From assembly GCA_002633005.1 (NCBI GenBank), contig NMRA01000695.1, forward strand, positions 173,058 to 200,172: DNA of 27,115 nt, given 5' to 3'. How positions within the stretch are numbered: the first letter of the stretch is position 1; every line of letters starts with the position of its first letter. Below the pieces are notes generated by a model. That model made no database searches. It had not been told where the DNA came from and saw only the letters and a program-made list of their open reading frames with translations. This DNA comes from Phoronis australis. Taxonomy: Eukaryota; Phoronida; Phoronidae. Below, one piece after another: positions 19,701-25,552 of the stretch. The position numbers were made by a program, and so were the translations under genes.

Positions 19701-20674
19701 CTGTCAAACCACAATAGCGTGACATTGAAAACTATACCATGAATTTTGATATAGTACTTCTACGAACAAACGAAACCTGATTGGTGCAGGAAAGCATCCC
19801 TAAGTGTCACTAAAGTTATCAGTTTTGATCCTAAGAAGAACTGTTGAAATGCAGTAGTTTGAAAGTATACTGGAAAACGTCGAAATTTGGCAAACTTTTG
19901 GCGCGCAAAATCGCGACTAAATACATATTCCTTTTCGAAAAGTTTTTCAATTCTGGCTAAATAGCAACGGATTTGATCCATGCACGTTGTGGAAATAGCG
20001 ACAAAATAATGCTCCAATCTGTCCATTTGTAAACAACTATTAGCTACGCTCAATACACACGTTTACTTAACCTCCGACGAAAGTTCAACAAAAACGTTAC
20101 TTTATCGTGAAAAAAAAGTTGGCTAAACCGCCAGATAAATCAGGAAAAAAGTTTCTCCAGGTTTGGTAGAGTCTTGCTGAGCTCTTTCGAAGTCTCTCTT
20201 GTTCATTTTAAAAACTATAATAGTATTTCACTCGTTATTGACGGCTTCACTGGAAGTCTTTATAGTTGCTCAACTACCCAAAAAGTGCGTCCAAGCTGGT
20301 TTTTGAACTGCATGGCCTATTATGACATTGTGGTCAGCAGTAGGTTTTCAAAGGAGCCCCACCTACCTCAGGTTATTAGTAAGGGAAGCAGGAGTACTCT
20401 GTAGGGGTCAGGTATGTTTAGAGTAGACCACGAGTAGACCATACAATTAACAGTTTCAGATGGACGCAAAACCACTAAGGTCACAGAGACAGTGACATCA
20501 CCTTACCGAAGTAATTTAAATCATTCATCAGTCAACGTGGAAAAGGCTAAAGCGAAAGGCATCTCGTCCGCAACACCAGTTGCTAGCACTGCCACGGCTG
20601 TACTTCTTACCATCGTGACAAACATTGCTCTGTTGAGCCATTGGATGATCGTGCTACCATGTTATCCTGTATAA
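1730..20674 (+). CDS. GH18 chitinase-like pseudoenzyme with six sushi/CCP-like modules and C-terminal membrane anchor (spliced gene, whole model)
   Basis: Spliced model: 1730-1781 (uncertain), 5404-5565, 7132-7352, one of 9355-9464 or 11223-11332, 11553-11649, 12094-12222, 13082-13198, 14400-14529, 15052-15288, 15885-16079, 16452-16697, 17445-17648, 18445-18720, 19241-19277, 19395-19570, 20460-20674. Using one copy of the duplicated exon the total is 2604 nt, an exact 868 codons including TAA. Residues about 18-339 form a GH18 barrel, recognised by CYxQ, LCTH, a KLVVTVPLYG strand and the final GGIAFWFLDMGDF strand. Residues 340-796 form six Cys-rich modules. Residues 797-867 form a stem and hydrophobic tail. 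About ten N-glycosylation sequons fit an extracellular glycoprotein. The GH18 catalytic acids are missing (S126, V129, V131 and N133 replace DxxDxDxE), so hydrolysis is not expected. Binding of chitin-type or other glycans is inference. Exon borders are read by eye, without transcripts. Confidence 0.85.
1930..2044. repeat. Inverted-repeat cluster (foldback remnant)
   Basis: Two near-perfect short palindromes, GGTGCCAGAACTCTGGCACC (about 1931-1950) and AGGAACCACTGGTTCCT (about 1978-1994), are framed by outer complementary arms (TTCCTCACC near 1961-1969 with GGTGAGGAG near 2020-2028, and CCCGCGGGTC with GCCCGGGTC). The cluster lies in putative intron 1. Confidence 0.5.
2250..4460 (-). mobile_element. 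Decayed 5'-truncated non-LTR retrotransposon (LINE), reverse transcriptase part
   Basis: Read on the minus strand, successive frames carry reverse transcriptase landmarks in order: NKSPGEDGIP (about 4170-4200), AFVDYSKAFDS (about 3775-3809), GVRQGCILSPWLF (about 3590-3630) and the catalytic FADD at 3489-3500. Next come the post-RT PILTYGAEIWG region (about 3110-3140) and a C-terminal C..C....H....C finger (GIPRSEKICGICC to SPCP, about 2500-2585). Breaks include a TAG at 4137-4139, a TGA at 3810-3812 just before the AFVD motif, and several frame changes. No endonuclease domain is visible upstream of 4460, so the copy is 5'-truncated as is usual for LINEs. The 3' end is AT-rich near 2250. It resembles the CR1/L2-like group, but the clade is not certain. 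It lies in intron 1 in antisense orientation to the host gene. Confidence 0.85.
4620..4940. repeat. CAT/ACC-rich low-complexity tract (degenerate triplet repeat)
   Basis: Clusters of CAT, CAC, ACC and ATC triplets (for example around 4640-4700 and 4865-4900) create overlapping open frames rich in His and Thr. The composition bias explains those frames, and no domain is seen. Flanking sequence 4461-4620 and 4941-5403 is intron without recognised features. Confidence 0.6.
5404..5565 (+). CDS. Exon 2: N-terminal part of the GH18 barrel (strand 1 to strand 2)
   Basis: The acceptor TGTATTTCAG and donor CT|GTAAGTG are both strong. Both borders are phase 1. The translation includes RVCYVQIAAS and DPYLCTHLVF, which match the first two strands of animal GH18 enzymes (CYxxxW...FxxxxIDxxLCTHIIYAF). 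The two cysteines (C23 and C51 of the model) correspond to the conserved first disulfide of chitinases. Usual residues after the second strand (a YAF-type sequence) are changed to VFHK. This exon on its own is short, but its order relative to the following exons and its matching phase make the assignment firm. Confidence 0.8.
5566..7131 (+). other. Intron 2 of the GH18-like gene
   Basis: 1566 bp between a GTAAGTG donor and a CTGACTGCAG acceptor. Open frames in it (for example 6560-6823) show no known domain. No repeat structure was recognised by eye. Confidence 0.65.
7132..7352 (+). CDS. Exon 3: GH18 strands 3-4, with the catalytic motif destroyed
   Basis: The acceptor CTGACTGCAG and donor ATG|GTAAGG bound 221 bp. 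A second GTAAGG lies 11 bases downstream at 7364 but would not keep phase 0 to exon 4. KNENPELRFLWSMD corresponds to the family's ...NPxLKxLLSIGG strand 3. It is followed by FSQTHELD, where chitinases have the FSxM helix. NDLSGLVFVANRS aligns with the FDGLDLDWEYP signature: Asp-Asp-Asp-Glu become Ser126, Val129, Val131 and Asn133. The glycine pair of the SxGG motif is also absent. The fold is retained and the acid machinery is lost, so this is a pseudoenzyme. Confidence 0.85.
7563..7700. mobile_element. Foldback element with TACGTAGACACG ends
   Basis: ACGTAGACACG on the left (about 7570-7580) and CGTGTCTACGT on the right (about 7688-7698) are exact reverse complements, about 130 bp apart. The interior (GCAAGATTACGCGAGA...GATATCGCCAT) resembles the interior of the elements at 19077 and 23714. 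Only its right part (from 7641) is included in the direct duplication. Confidence 0.5.
7960..8440. repeat. Probable interspersed repeat block with GC-rich hairpin, copy 1
   Basis: Within duplication copy 1, a GC-rich patch around 8270-8312 (GGGGGGCTACAGCCGCCCC then AGCCCCCTATGG) can fold on itself and stands out from the AT-rich surroundings. A related sequence occurs inside the LINE at 4386-4426, which implies an interspersed element rather than gene sequence. The equivalent in copy 2 is about 9825-10300. Overlapping open frames here show no known domain. Confidence 0.45.
9355..9464 (+). CDS. Exon 4, first copy: GH18 helix 4 to strand 5
   Basis: The acceptor GGTTTTCATCTAG and donor ACG|GTAAGT bound 110 bp. 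It enters in phase 0 and leaves in phase 2. The translation IFDDYAKLMG then FTLAAQVMPSM resembles the helix and strand that follow the catalytic motif in chitinases (F..LL.EL...F..LL.AAVS). It is identical in sequence to the copy at 11223-11332. Because 110 is not divisible by three, a transcript containing both copies would be frameshifted, so only one can be used. It lies in the first half of the duplication that ends at the N at 9478. Confidence 0.65.
9478..9478. other. Assembly gap base (N) at the duplication junction
   Basis: A single N sits exactly between the two direct copies. This marks a contig join or unresolved base and lowers trust in the local arrangement. Confidence 0.95.
9479..11345 (+). 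repeat. Direct duplication, copy 2 (contains exon 4 copy 2)
   Basis: Second copy of 7641-9477, beginning right after the N. It carries about 20 extra bases near 9686-9705 (around CTCGATCTTAAAAG) and about 9 near 10120. After 11345 the sequence becomes unique. Single-base N at the join plus allele-like divergence suggest two haplotypes set end to end. Confidence 0.92.
11223..11332 (+). CDS. Exon 4, second copy: GH18 helix 4 to strand 5
   Basis: Identical to 9355-9464, with the same acceptor and donor. It exits in phase 2 and connects in frame to the exon at 11553 (CG + A gives Arg, followed by HIEFVVLE). This is the copy directly followed by the unique part of the gene. If the duplication is an assembly artefact, the two copies are alleles of one exon. 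If it is real, they form a mutually exclusive pair that codes the same peptide. Confidence 0.7.
11553..11649 (+). CDS. Exon 5: GH18 strand 6 region
   Basis: The acceptor TTTCATTTTAG and donor ATT|GTGAGT bound 97 bp, entering in phase 2 and leaving in phase 0. HIEFVVLETVKV occupies the place of the chitinase strand 6 sequence (VDFISVMTYDYHG). The MxYDxxG triad, which contributes substrate contacts in active enzymes, is not kept. The rest, ESITPVSGSDKDYSI, stands where active enzymes have the HNSPLY-type loop. The identification depends on its position between the recognisable exons 4 and 6 and on the phase fit. Confidence 0.7.
12094..12222 (+). CDS. Exon 6: GH18 strand 7 (KLVVTVPLYG)
   Basis: The donor CAG|GTAAGG is strong. 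The acceptor GGTTAATTGAAG is weak in pyrimidines. An upstream CTCTGCAG at 12060 would put a stop in frame after two codons. The 129-bp exon is phase 0 on both sides. AVTAWTEVVPPYKLVVTVPLYGT matches the canonical WxxxGxPxxKLVLGIPFYGRxF stretch of GH18, with the Lys-Leu-Val and Pro-Leu-Tyr-Gly core kept. It is one of the clearest family signatures in the window. Confidence 0.85.
12223..13081 (+). other. Introns 5-7 region of the GH18-like gene
   Basis: The introns 11650-12093 (444 bp), 12223-13081 (859 bp) and 13199-14399 (1201 bp) contain AT-rich sequence with short open frames lacking family resemblance. I saw no further GH18 pieces and none are needed to complete the barrel. Confidence 0.6.
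13082..13198 (+). CDS. Exon 7: GH18 insertion domain region
   Basis: The acceptor GAATTTTGCAG and donor AAG|GTAGGA bound 117 bp, phase 0 to phase 0. LCNISDTWDHSWD places a Cys where chitinases have the E.C.......W segment of the small alpha+beta insertion domain. ALSWNETIIFFEGRLSISAK occupies the W..YDD..SI..K part. Cys259 would pair with Cys321 of exon 8, as in the second conserved disulfide of animal chitinases. Two sequons (NIS and NET) are present. Confidence 0.8.
14400..14529 (+). CDS. Exon 8: GH18 strand 8 and end of the barrel
   Basis: The acceptor ATGCTGCAG and donor CCTG|GTGAGT bound 130 bp, phase 0 to phase 1. ARYVVDNNLGGIAFWFLDMG is an excellent match to the final chitinase strand (KxxYxxxxxLGGVMVWxLDMDDF). 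The conserved substrate-platform Trp (W311) and the Asp-Phe are kept, with the first Asp of the DD pair changed to Gly. Cys321 is the partner cysteine of the second disulfide. Phase changes to 1 here, the class used for nearly all following module borders. Confidence 0.88.
14530..15051 (+). other. Introns separating the barrel and stalk modules
   Basis: The introns 14530-15051, 15289-15884, 16080-16451, 16698-17444 and 17649-18444 separate phase-1 module exons. Only 16698-17444 has a stretch that might be a further exon (16904-17000). Elsewhere no cysteine-rich frame with matching borders was found. Confidence 0.55.
15052..15288 (+). CDS. Exon 9: module 1, large six-cysteine CCP-like domain
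   Basis: The acceptor CAACTTTTCTCAG is strong, while the donor AAAG|GTGTGC is weak. The 237-bp exon has phase 1 at both ends. It has six cysteines: one at the start (DSCILTF), IEISCVEGYIPSC, then GDC, FTC and VYC. The IxxxCxxGY segment is the second-cysteine region of a sushi/CCP module. The long first loop and extra cysteine pair are unlike a classical 60-residue CCP. Retention of the following intron would add three residues and a stop at 15300, giving a form lacking the anchor. Confidence 0.75.
15688..15688. other. Assembly gap base (N) in the intron after exon 9
   Basis: A single N within intron 15289-15884. I see no duplication across this join, but missing sequence here cannot be excluded. 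Confidence 0.95.
15885..16079 (+). CDS. Exon 10: module 2, four-cysteine sushi/CCP domain
   Basis: The acceptor ATAATTTCAG and donor GAAG|GTAAAG bound 195 bp, phase 1 at both ends. Four cysteines fall in the CCP order: KCRVLTGP, then GGTVLYRCDRGW, ALPC and FGC. CCP modules normally have a C..P start, a Y.C..GY core and two C-terminal cysteines, with one module per phase 1-1 exon, exactly as seen. The usual Trp between the third and fourth cysteines is not present. Confidence 0.8.
16452..16697 (+). CDS. Exon 11: module 3, large six-cysteine CCP-like domain
   Basis: A pyrimidine-rich acceptor (TTTTTTTCAAG) precedes the exon and GAAG|GTTTGT closes it. It is 246 bp with phase 1 at both ends. Six cysteines: ETCSLSLNRS, LLVRCEPSYSLAQPC, REC, DTC and TVC. 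The CEPSY...PC...C..C...C series repeats the pattern of modules 1 and 5, so the three large modules are paralogous copies. Sequons NRS, NST and NKT are present. Confidence 0.78.
17445..17648 (+). CDS. Exon 12: module 4, four-cysteine sushi/CCP domain
   Basis: The acceptor TTTCAACCCTCTAG and donor GACG|GTACTA bound 204 bp, phase 1 at both ends. Cysteines: LLCVLTGGENAFPS, KETVEYACSHRW, VTC and IEC. The first loop (CVLTGG) resembles module 2 (CRVLTGP), supporting common descent of modules 2 and 4. The frame is also open upstream of the acceptor, but that stretch has no module-like spacing. Confidence 0.78.
18445..18720 (+). CDS. Exon 13: module 5, large six-cysteine CCP-like domain
   Basis: A pyrimidine-rich acceptor (GATTTTTTTGTAG) and donor AGAG|GTAAAG bound 276 bp, phase 1 at both ends. 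This is the longest module, about 92 residues. Six cysteines: LSECEVSI, DDIMFKCQPGYKNIIPC, PFC, LGC and DIC. The first loop of about 50 residues includes a Gln/Trp-rich stretch (FMGQWTELS). It is followed by the intron that contains the small inverted-repeat element. Confidence 0.8.
19077..19215 (+). mobile_element. MITE-like element, copy A, TIR GTTCAGTAACGCTAGGACCT
   Basis: The left end GTTCAGTAACGCTAGGACCT and right end AGGTCCTAGCG-TCTACTGAAC are inverted repeats of about 20 bp with small mismatches. The right inner arm is duplicated (GTCCTAGCGTAGGTCCTAGCG). The element is about 139 bp, non-coding, and sits in the intron between exons 13 and 14. A second copy in opposite orientation lies at 23714-23840. 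Confidence 0.75.
19241..19277 (+). CDS. Exon 14: first part of module 6 (CGVVPLIHP)
   Basis: The acceptor CTCTTTCGCAG and donor CAAG|GTATGA bound a 37-bp mini-exon that enters in phase 1 and leaves in phase 2. ATTCGVVPLIHPR is the typical start of a sushi module (CGxPxxxxxG). It joins exon 15 across a 117-bp intron. Its acceptor lies only 25 bases after the end of an inverted-repeat element, so the branch point may lie in that element. Confidence 0.7.
19395..19570 (+). CDS. Exon 15: remainder of module 6, classical sushi/CCP domain
   Basis: This is the best textbook CCP of the set: AEVTWTCNVGYVWPD gives the Y/W.C..GY core, followed by TTTCSSDGLLHPQPC. I chose the acceptor TTCAGAG|T (phase 2) because it gives a continuous CGVVPLIHPSGARYKWV reading. 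An alternative phase-2 acceptor at 19370 (TAGTCAG|C) adds eight residues including an extra Cys and is less attractive. The exon ends in phase 1 with CCAG|GTAATT. One sequon (NET). Confidence 0.75.
19571..20459 (+). other. Last intron of the GH18-like gene
   Basis: 889 bp of AT-rich sequence between module 6 and the anchor exon. Open frames on both strands have no recognisable domain. Confidence 0.6.
20460..20674 (+). CDS. Exon 16: stem, hydrophobic C-terminal anchor and stop
   Basis: The acceptor AACAGTTTCAG enters in phase 1 and the frame closes with TAA at 20672-20674. A polar stem rich in Thr, Ser, Lys and Asn (including one NHS sequon) leads to GISSATPVAS and then a hydrophobic stretch including AVLLTIVTNIALL and WMIVLPCYPV. 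The hydrophobic part runs to the very end with no basic cytoplasmic tail, which favours a GPI-attachment signal (small residues SSA as a possible site) over a single-pass membrane protein. Which of the two is right cannot be decided by eye. Confidence 0.75.
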
Positions 20675-20845
20675 CACAGAAGATCAAAGTGAAGTGTTAC
20701 GTGAACTACTTCATTCGAAGATTCTTTCTATTCCATCTTTGATAATGTTATCACGCAAGTAATTGCACTCCCATACGTGACCAAAATTGATTTGAAACGT
20801 AGCACTTGCTCGGTTATTGAAACGGAAGATAGTCAGTTACAAGAT

Positions 20846-20851
20846 ATTAAA
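20846..20851 (+). other. Possible polyadenylation signal (ATTAAA)
   Basis: ATTAAA lies 172 bases after the stop codon. A canonical AATAAA follows at 21129-21134. Either could end the transcript; short hexamers occur often in AT-rich DNA, so this is weak evidence. Confidence 0.25.
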
Positions 20852-21384
20852 TTCATTAATTCCCGTTTGTCACATACCAGCCTTTCTGGTTCTACCTCTA
20901 AAATTTCGACAGTTACATTCGTAATGAGTCATCTGCTCAAATGTATAACATCTTTCCAAGCACCATAGTCCTTTCCTCAGTCATTTATGAATGTGGTCAA
21001 CAATGGCCACCACAGCACCATCTTGCGTCCGATGTCAACCAAAACAGGAGGTTTTGAGTCATTTACAAAGCGCATATTATGCGCAAATTTTATGGATACT
21101 GCGTGAAAACAGAAAATTAGGACAAAGCAATAAAAGTGGAGAAATTTCGTTTCTTCTTGCAATAATAGCGCTGAAGACGACGATGCCGGATCCAACAGTG
21201 TTTTAAACGTGGATCGTAAAAGATGAAGTCAAAGTTGCATATACTGACAACGCCACTGGCGTGAAACCACCGCCAAAACTGATAATGCGACAAACGGCGA
21301 CAATCTTGTAACAAAATGCTTTCCACTCCGACTAGGCCAAGGACAATGCTATCGCAAACACCAAAGACAACACTGGAAACCTGA

Positions 21385-22440
21385 GGAATGATCAATCCAT
21401 AAAAGAAAGGTAGTCAGAGATCTCGAATGACCCCAAAATGGTCAGTCGCAGTGAAGAATTAACAACTTAAATTAAACATTGAAAAATGGCCATCAGGTTG
21501 CCACCTTCAGTCCAATTCCAATCAACTGAAACTATTCCCGGGATAATGAGAGTTCATATGTTGCGAGCAAATTCAAGTCAGTCGAACGAAAAATATCGTA
21601 CGTACCATGCAAATGATAGAACAGCCTAGAACTCTTGTTCGTCTACTCTGAGACAACTACTGCATGCTTGCAACGTACGAGTGTTGGTCGTTAGTCACTG
21701 TGAAAATCTCCAGATGGTAAAGTCATAGATGGAAACGGATGCCACGTCTTGTAGCTTTCGATGAGAACTTTCCAGAAACCAAGTTTCAGAAGGACACAAG
21801 AGCTGTGGCACGAAACATCGATCAATAAAAGATGAGCCGTCATAAAATCACAAATAATTCCAGAACAATAAGTCGCAGTGAGGAAAAGATGACACACTCC
21901 CACAAAGATCTCTCTACACAAAATTCAAACCAATCCCTAAAAAAAATCTGCAAAGCGAATCGAAGAACTGCCGTCAAAGCGACTCATTTAGTGTTCGCCG
22001 TGTTTCGACCAAAGGCAAAAGGCCTCAAACTATTAATGAGTCGCATGGTGTTTGAAATTTCTATGTCGATCGGTCAGTATTGCAAATAACAGGAAATCTA
22101 TAGAACCCGTGACGTTCTTGACTTCTGAGACCAACGGTAAGTCGGGGCAAGAAACTTGTTTTACACTTTTGTAGCACTTCAGGAGGTCTACTAACTTCAG
22201 AAAGATTTGTCAAAGAACGTCAGCGCTTTGGCATGAAAAGTCAATCAAAGAAAATAGCAGTCTGGCATTGGAAAATAATGAATAACTCAACAACGGCAGG
22301 TCGTAGCGAGAAACGTATAATACAAACCATGAACTGTTGTTAAATCTTTTTATTCGCCACATAACTGGAAATCCTTTGTGGTTCGTTCTATTCTAATTTT
22401 GTACAAACTCAAGATAAGCCTTTGTCTATTACTCTGTTCG
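21385..22440. repeat. Degenerate tandem repeat, period about 425 bp, about 2.5 units
   Basis: Three diverged copies of a GATCAATaaaAAGA-like box start near 21388, 21818 and 22240. Each is followed 50-70 bases later by a GTCGCAGTGAgGAA-like box (near 21446, 21870 and 22303) and, before the next unit, by a TAGAACcc..TTCTTG..TCTGAGAC box (near 21626 and 22101). The order and spacing are kept although identity is low. No coding capacity is evident. Confidence 0.45.
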
Positions 22441-23099
22441 AGTACATATTGGATTACGGAATTTCCTACTGTTTGGAACGTGCTATCCAACGTAATGTAC
22501 ATGTATCTCGCGAGAGCACAGCGGAACGTTCAGCTCTTGAAAAACCTGAAAATGTGAAGAGTATAATGGGCCAAAGACATCAAAAACCTTACACAAAGTT
22601 TATTGAAACAGATTCCAACGTCAATTTTCCACCTTTTACGACTACCGGAAGTGCAGCAGGCTACTTGATAAACTGTCAAATCAGCAGATTTTACTCCAAA
22701 GCCACTATTTTCATGCGATTACCAACAACTGAGTGACAGTGCATTCAGACTGACAACACTTCCCAGATTCCAGAAATCAGTTGAAAAGTGTTTGTCGACC
22801 AGCCAGATTTTTCACAAATCCAAAGAGTTTGAAGGATACCTGAAGTTCCTTCGAAATTTCGACTTCCCGCTTCAAGTAGTAAAGATAAGGAACCTAATAT
22901 TATCACTTTCTCACGTGATCACTTGTGGGCACCTAGGACGGAGGGGCATTTGGTGAAGTGGGCAAAAAGGTCCGCTTCAGAGAAACACAAACTCCGAAAA
23001 AGTAGAAAACGAGACAAAAAACAGGAACTACCTAAATTCGGCGAATGCACAAATCATGGCTCTGAACGTACCCCGTGAAAGGTCCACATTTTCAAAAAT
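22441..23099. other. Intergenic sequence, no gene recognised
   Basis: It contains a 104-codon open frame (22422-22736) without known motifs and one copy of a 22-base sequence (AAAAGTAGAAAACGAGACAA, about 22998) that recurs at the end of the window (about 27070). Otherwise nothing was recognised. Confidence 0.5.
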
Positions 23100-23300
23100 T
23101 CGAGCCCCCATTTCCCCCGTTTTTAGGCTGGGTGCGCTCATAGGTCACACTAGCTTCCTTCGCGACATTCTTGCTCTCTACGGAACTTAGTCCATGTGTG
23201 CGTTTCGTGGAAACTGCGAAAATACAAGACTTCGAGAAATATCGCCATGTTTTAAAACCGAAGCGGGTGATTGCACTCGCTCCCTTTGCGAGATTCTTGC
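23100..23300. repeat. Fragment sharing the MITE core
   Basis: AATACAAGACTTCGAGAAAT then ATCGCCATGTTTTAAAAC (about 23220-23260) resembles the interiors of the elements at 7563, 19077 and 23714. AGCTTCCTTCGCG (about 23152-23164) also occurs near 7668. No clear ends are visible. Confidence 0.4.
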
Positions 23301-23713
23301 GTTTGAAGAACTCATCCCAGCAAGGTGACTGCTCATAGATTATGTTTGATCTTCTGGCGTACAAATTGCATGAAAATATTTCAGTAAGACCCTTGCACAC
23401 TTGGAAATTACCGGCAATTCTTTGTTTGTTCATTAAAATATAATAAGTAGGGAAACGGACCAGGTTTCAAACTGCACTTGAAATCGCACAGAACTCGGAA
23501 AACTAGAGCTCTCGTGCACGGGTGCTGTTGTGACATCCGTGATTGCACATTGCTTAATCCTACGTCAGTCGCCAATCGCCATTCACTCACTGATAGGGGT
23601 CCATTTATCTATCTAAGGTCACTTAATTGACCTCGCAAAAGGTTGAAGGCGTATCCCAGTTATTTATATAAAAGTTCACCCGGCTCTGGATCATAGAAGG
23701 AATGCGGACGTGC

Positions 23714-23840
23714 GTTCAGTAACGCTAGAACCTAGCAAAAATCTAGCCAAATAACACTTGTTCTCATTTGAAATACACGGCAGTATCTCACGTAACTCTC
23801 GCGAAGTCTTGCTTTTTAGTGAGGTCCTAGCGTTATTGAA
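23714..23840 (-). mobile_element. MITE-like element, copy B
   Basis: Terminal arms GTTCAGTAACGCTAGAACCT and AGGTCCTAGCGTTATTGAA are inverted repeats. Reverse-complemented, the interior (AAAAAGCAAGACTTCGCGA, then TTACGTGAGATACTGCCGTG) matches copy A closely. Two copies with the same ends and interior make a real repeat family. Confidence 0.72.
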
Positions 23841-24271
23841 GGGGAGGCGGATGTGTAAATTTTTGTCTGATTTGAAAAAAAATCTTCAAATCATAATTGC
23901 AACAAGGCCGGGAGATTACCCGAAAGGGCGCAGTTTTCCTTAGATTGTCCTCAGCACACGCCAGTATTTTGGATGGACGTAGTACTAAAATTAACAGCGT
24001 ACACAAATTTCAGTTATACGCGAAAACTTCATTAATTTTGCGTTTAAGATTTTCAAAGATTAAGATACAGCAGACCAGTCTAGTTCGATAGCAGCCTTTC
24101 ATTAACAAAACTTTATTAAAGACGTCACTCTGTTTTGTGTTGGATAGCTTCATATGTAAAGCAATGACTCATTTCGGTTGAAGATTTTGAATGCTCTGTT
24201 GGTGAGTAAAGAAAAACCTGTGCTGAATGAGTAGTTCATAGGAGTTTACGGCACGCTCGCGCTATTTTACT

Positions 24272-24607
24272 ATGCGCCTGGTGATGAAACACTTGGTCTC
24301 GAAATATAGCTGCTATTTAAGTGATATGTTTATTAGGTCTATTGGCAATTTACTTCATAACTGTACACCTGATGCTCGAAAACTGTGCGGTAGACACGAC
24401 CGGGTGTTTGTGAAGCTCTCCAACAAAAAATACAACCGTGCTTTTAATGAAGACTGTGAACCTCTAAAGTTTATTGGAAAGATGCCAACCTATCAGCAGT
24501 CTTTCGTAACGTCGGCCATGCTGTTACAATTCCATCTACAGGCGGGATTCAAGCCGGGAACCATCCAGCTGGCTGGGATGATATATCTAATCAGTAACAT
24601 TAGATAA
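24272..24607 (+). other. Unassigned 111-codon open frame
   Basis: The reading frame starts at an ATG and contains pieces of varied composition (DARKLCGRHDRVFVKLSNKK and CEPLKFIGKMPTYQQ). I recognise no family. It might be an exon of an unidentified gene or chance; the composition is less biased than most shadow frames here. The surrounding region 23841-25149 otherwise shows nothing but a short palindrome (TGTGCACGTGCACA near 24621). Confidence 0.2.
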
Positions 24608-25149
24608 CAGTATCATACTGTGTGCACGTGCACAGGATTCTGATTCGCACTCTGCTCATATTATTCTTTCCATTTAGCCCCTTCCTCTTCTAACAAGGAC
24701 ATGTTTCTAAACACTTAGCACTAGGCAATGATCCATTCTCGATTTCTTATCTTTTTACGAACAATCAATGGCAACCTTGTATGGCTGTAGTTTTGTAGCT
24801 TTCATTTTCAAACATGTTCTTTAAAACAGTGCTAATTGTTTCACACTTTTATGTCACTTCAGACGATCAATCCTCGTTTCCCTAAAAAATTTAAAGCTTT
24901 AAAACCTTCACACTATGGTCAGAAATGCTTGAACTCGGTTACCAAAAATTTTGGTATGATATTTTAAATATTTCGTCTTCACGTTGTGTACTGTTTTTCA
25001 AGAAATTACGCACAAATTGAAAAAATGAAAATTTTGTGTGACGTTATCAGTGGTGCTCCGGTCGGCCCGCATTGTGTCGTTCTACACCAGCCGTGAGTCG
25101 GAGTAGTCTCGAAGTAAATCGAATACTGGTTGAGACGAGTATTATTAAA

Positions 25150-25363
25150 AGGTGCGTGCTCGGAGGATGCAGTAACAGCAATCGGACAGGCACCATTTCA
25201 ATTTTTTGTTGCCAAAAGACCGTAAAATCGCCCAGAAATAGTACAGAATCGTGCGTTAGACACAGGTATGGCAGTACACGGTGGAGCAAGCGATAAGTTC
25301 AGGGGCCACACTATACTTTCCCCATTTTGAAAAATCTTGCTTCGACCTGTCACAGAAAGATTG
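25150..25363 (+). pseudogene. Decayed THAP zinc-finger domain
   Basis: RCVLGGCSNSNRTGTISIF opens like a THAP domain (C..GC.N......S.F). After a one-frame shift the next pieces read LPKDRKIAQK, YRIVR and VWQYTVEQAISSGATLY, then PHFEKSCFD, which match the THAP PKD.....W...V, W...S..S..CS.HF and cF parts. A stop stands at the expected Trp (TAG after IAQK), another follows YRIVR, and a TGA ends the remnant at about 25361. THAP domains bind DNA through a C2CH zinc site and occur in P-element-type transposases and host proteins. The second zinc Cys pair is partly lost (Tyr-Phe where Cys-Ser is expected). It is therefore a pseudogene or dead transposon fragment. Confidence 0.7.
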
Positions 25364-25546
25364 ATTTCACGAAGACTTCTCCAACCTTAGGTGGATTCGA
25401 TCAGTATTGATAGCAAAAATAATGTATCGTGTTGTACCATTGGTGGGAAAGTGGTTGTCAGGTACATATTCAGTGACCTAGTTTCAGTCGGTTATAGATT
25501 TACAATTCGAGGCATATGTGCGTAATACAAAATTTATTCATGATTC

Positions 25547-25552
25547 AATAAA
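25547..25552 (+). other. Possible polyadenylation signal (AATAAA)
   Basis: AATAAA lies about 190 bases after the THAP remnant. It could be the old transcript end of the source gene or a chance hexamer. Confidence 0.2.

Noticed and set aside
21070-21086. GCGCATATTATGCGC palindrome as a regulatory site
   Set aside because: A lone 15-base palindrome in AT-rich DNA without context; no basis to call a function.
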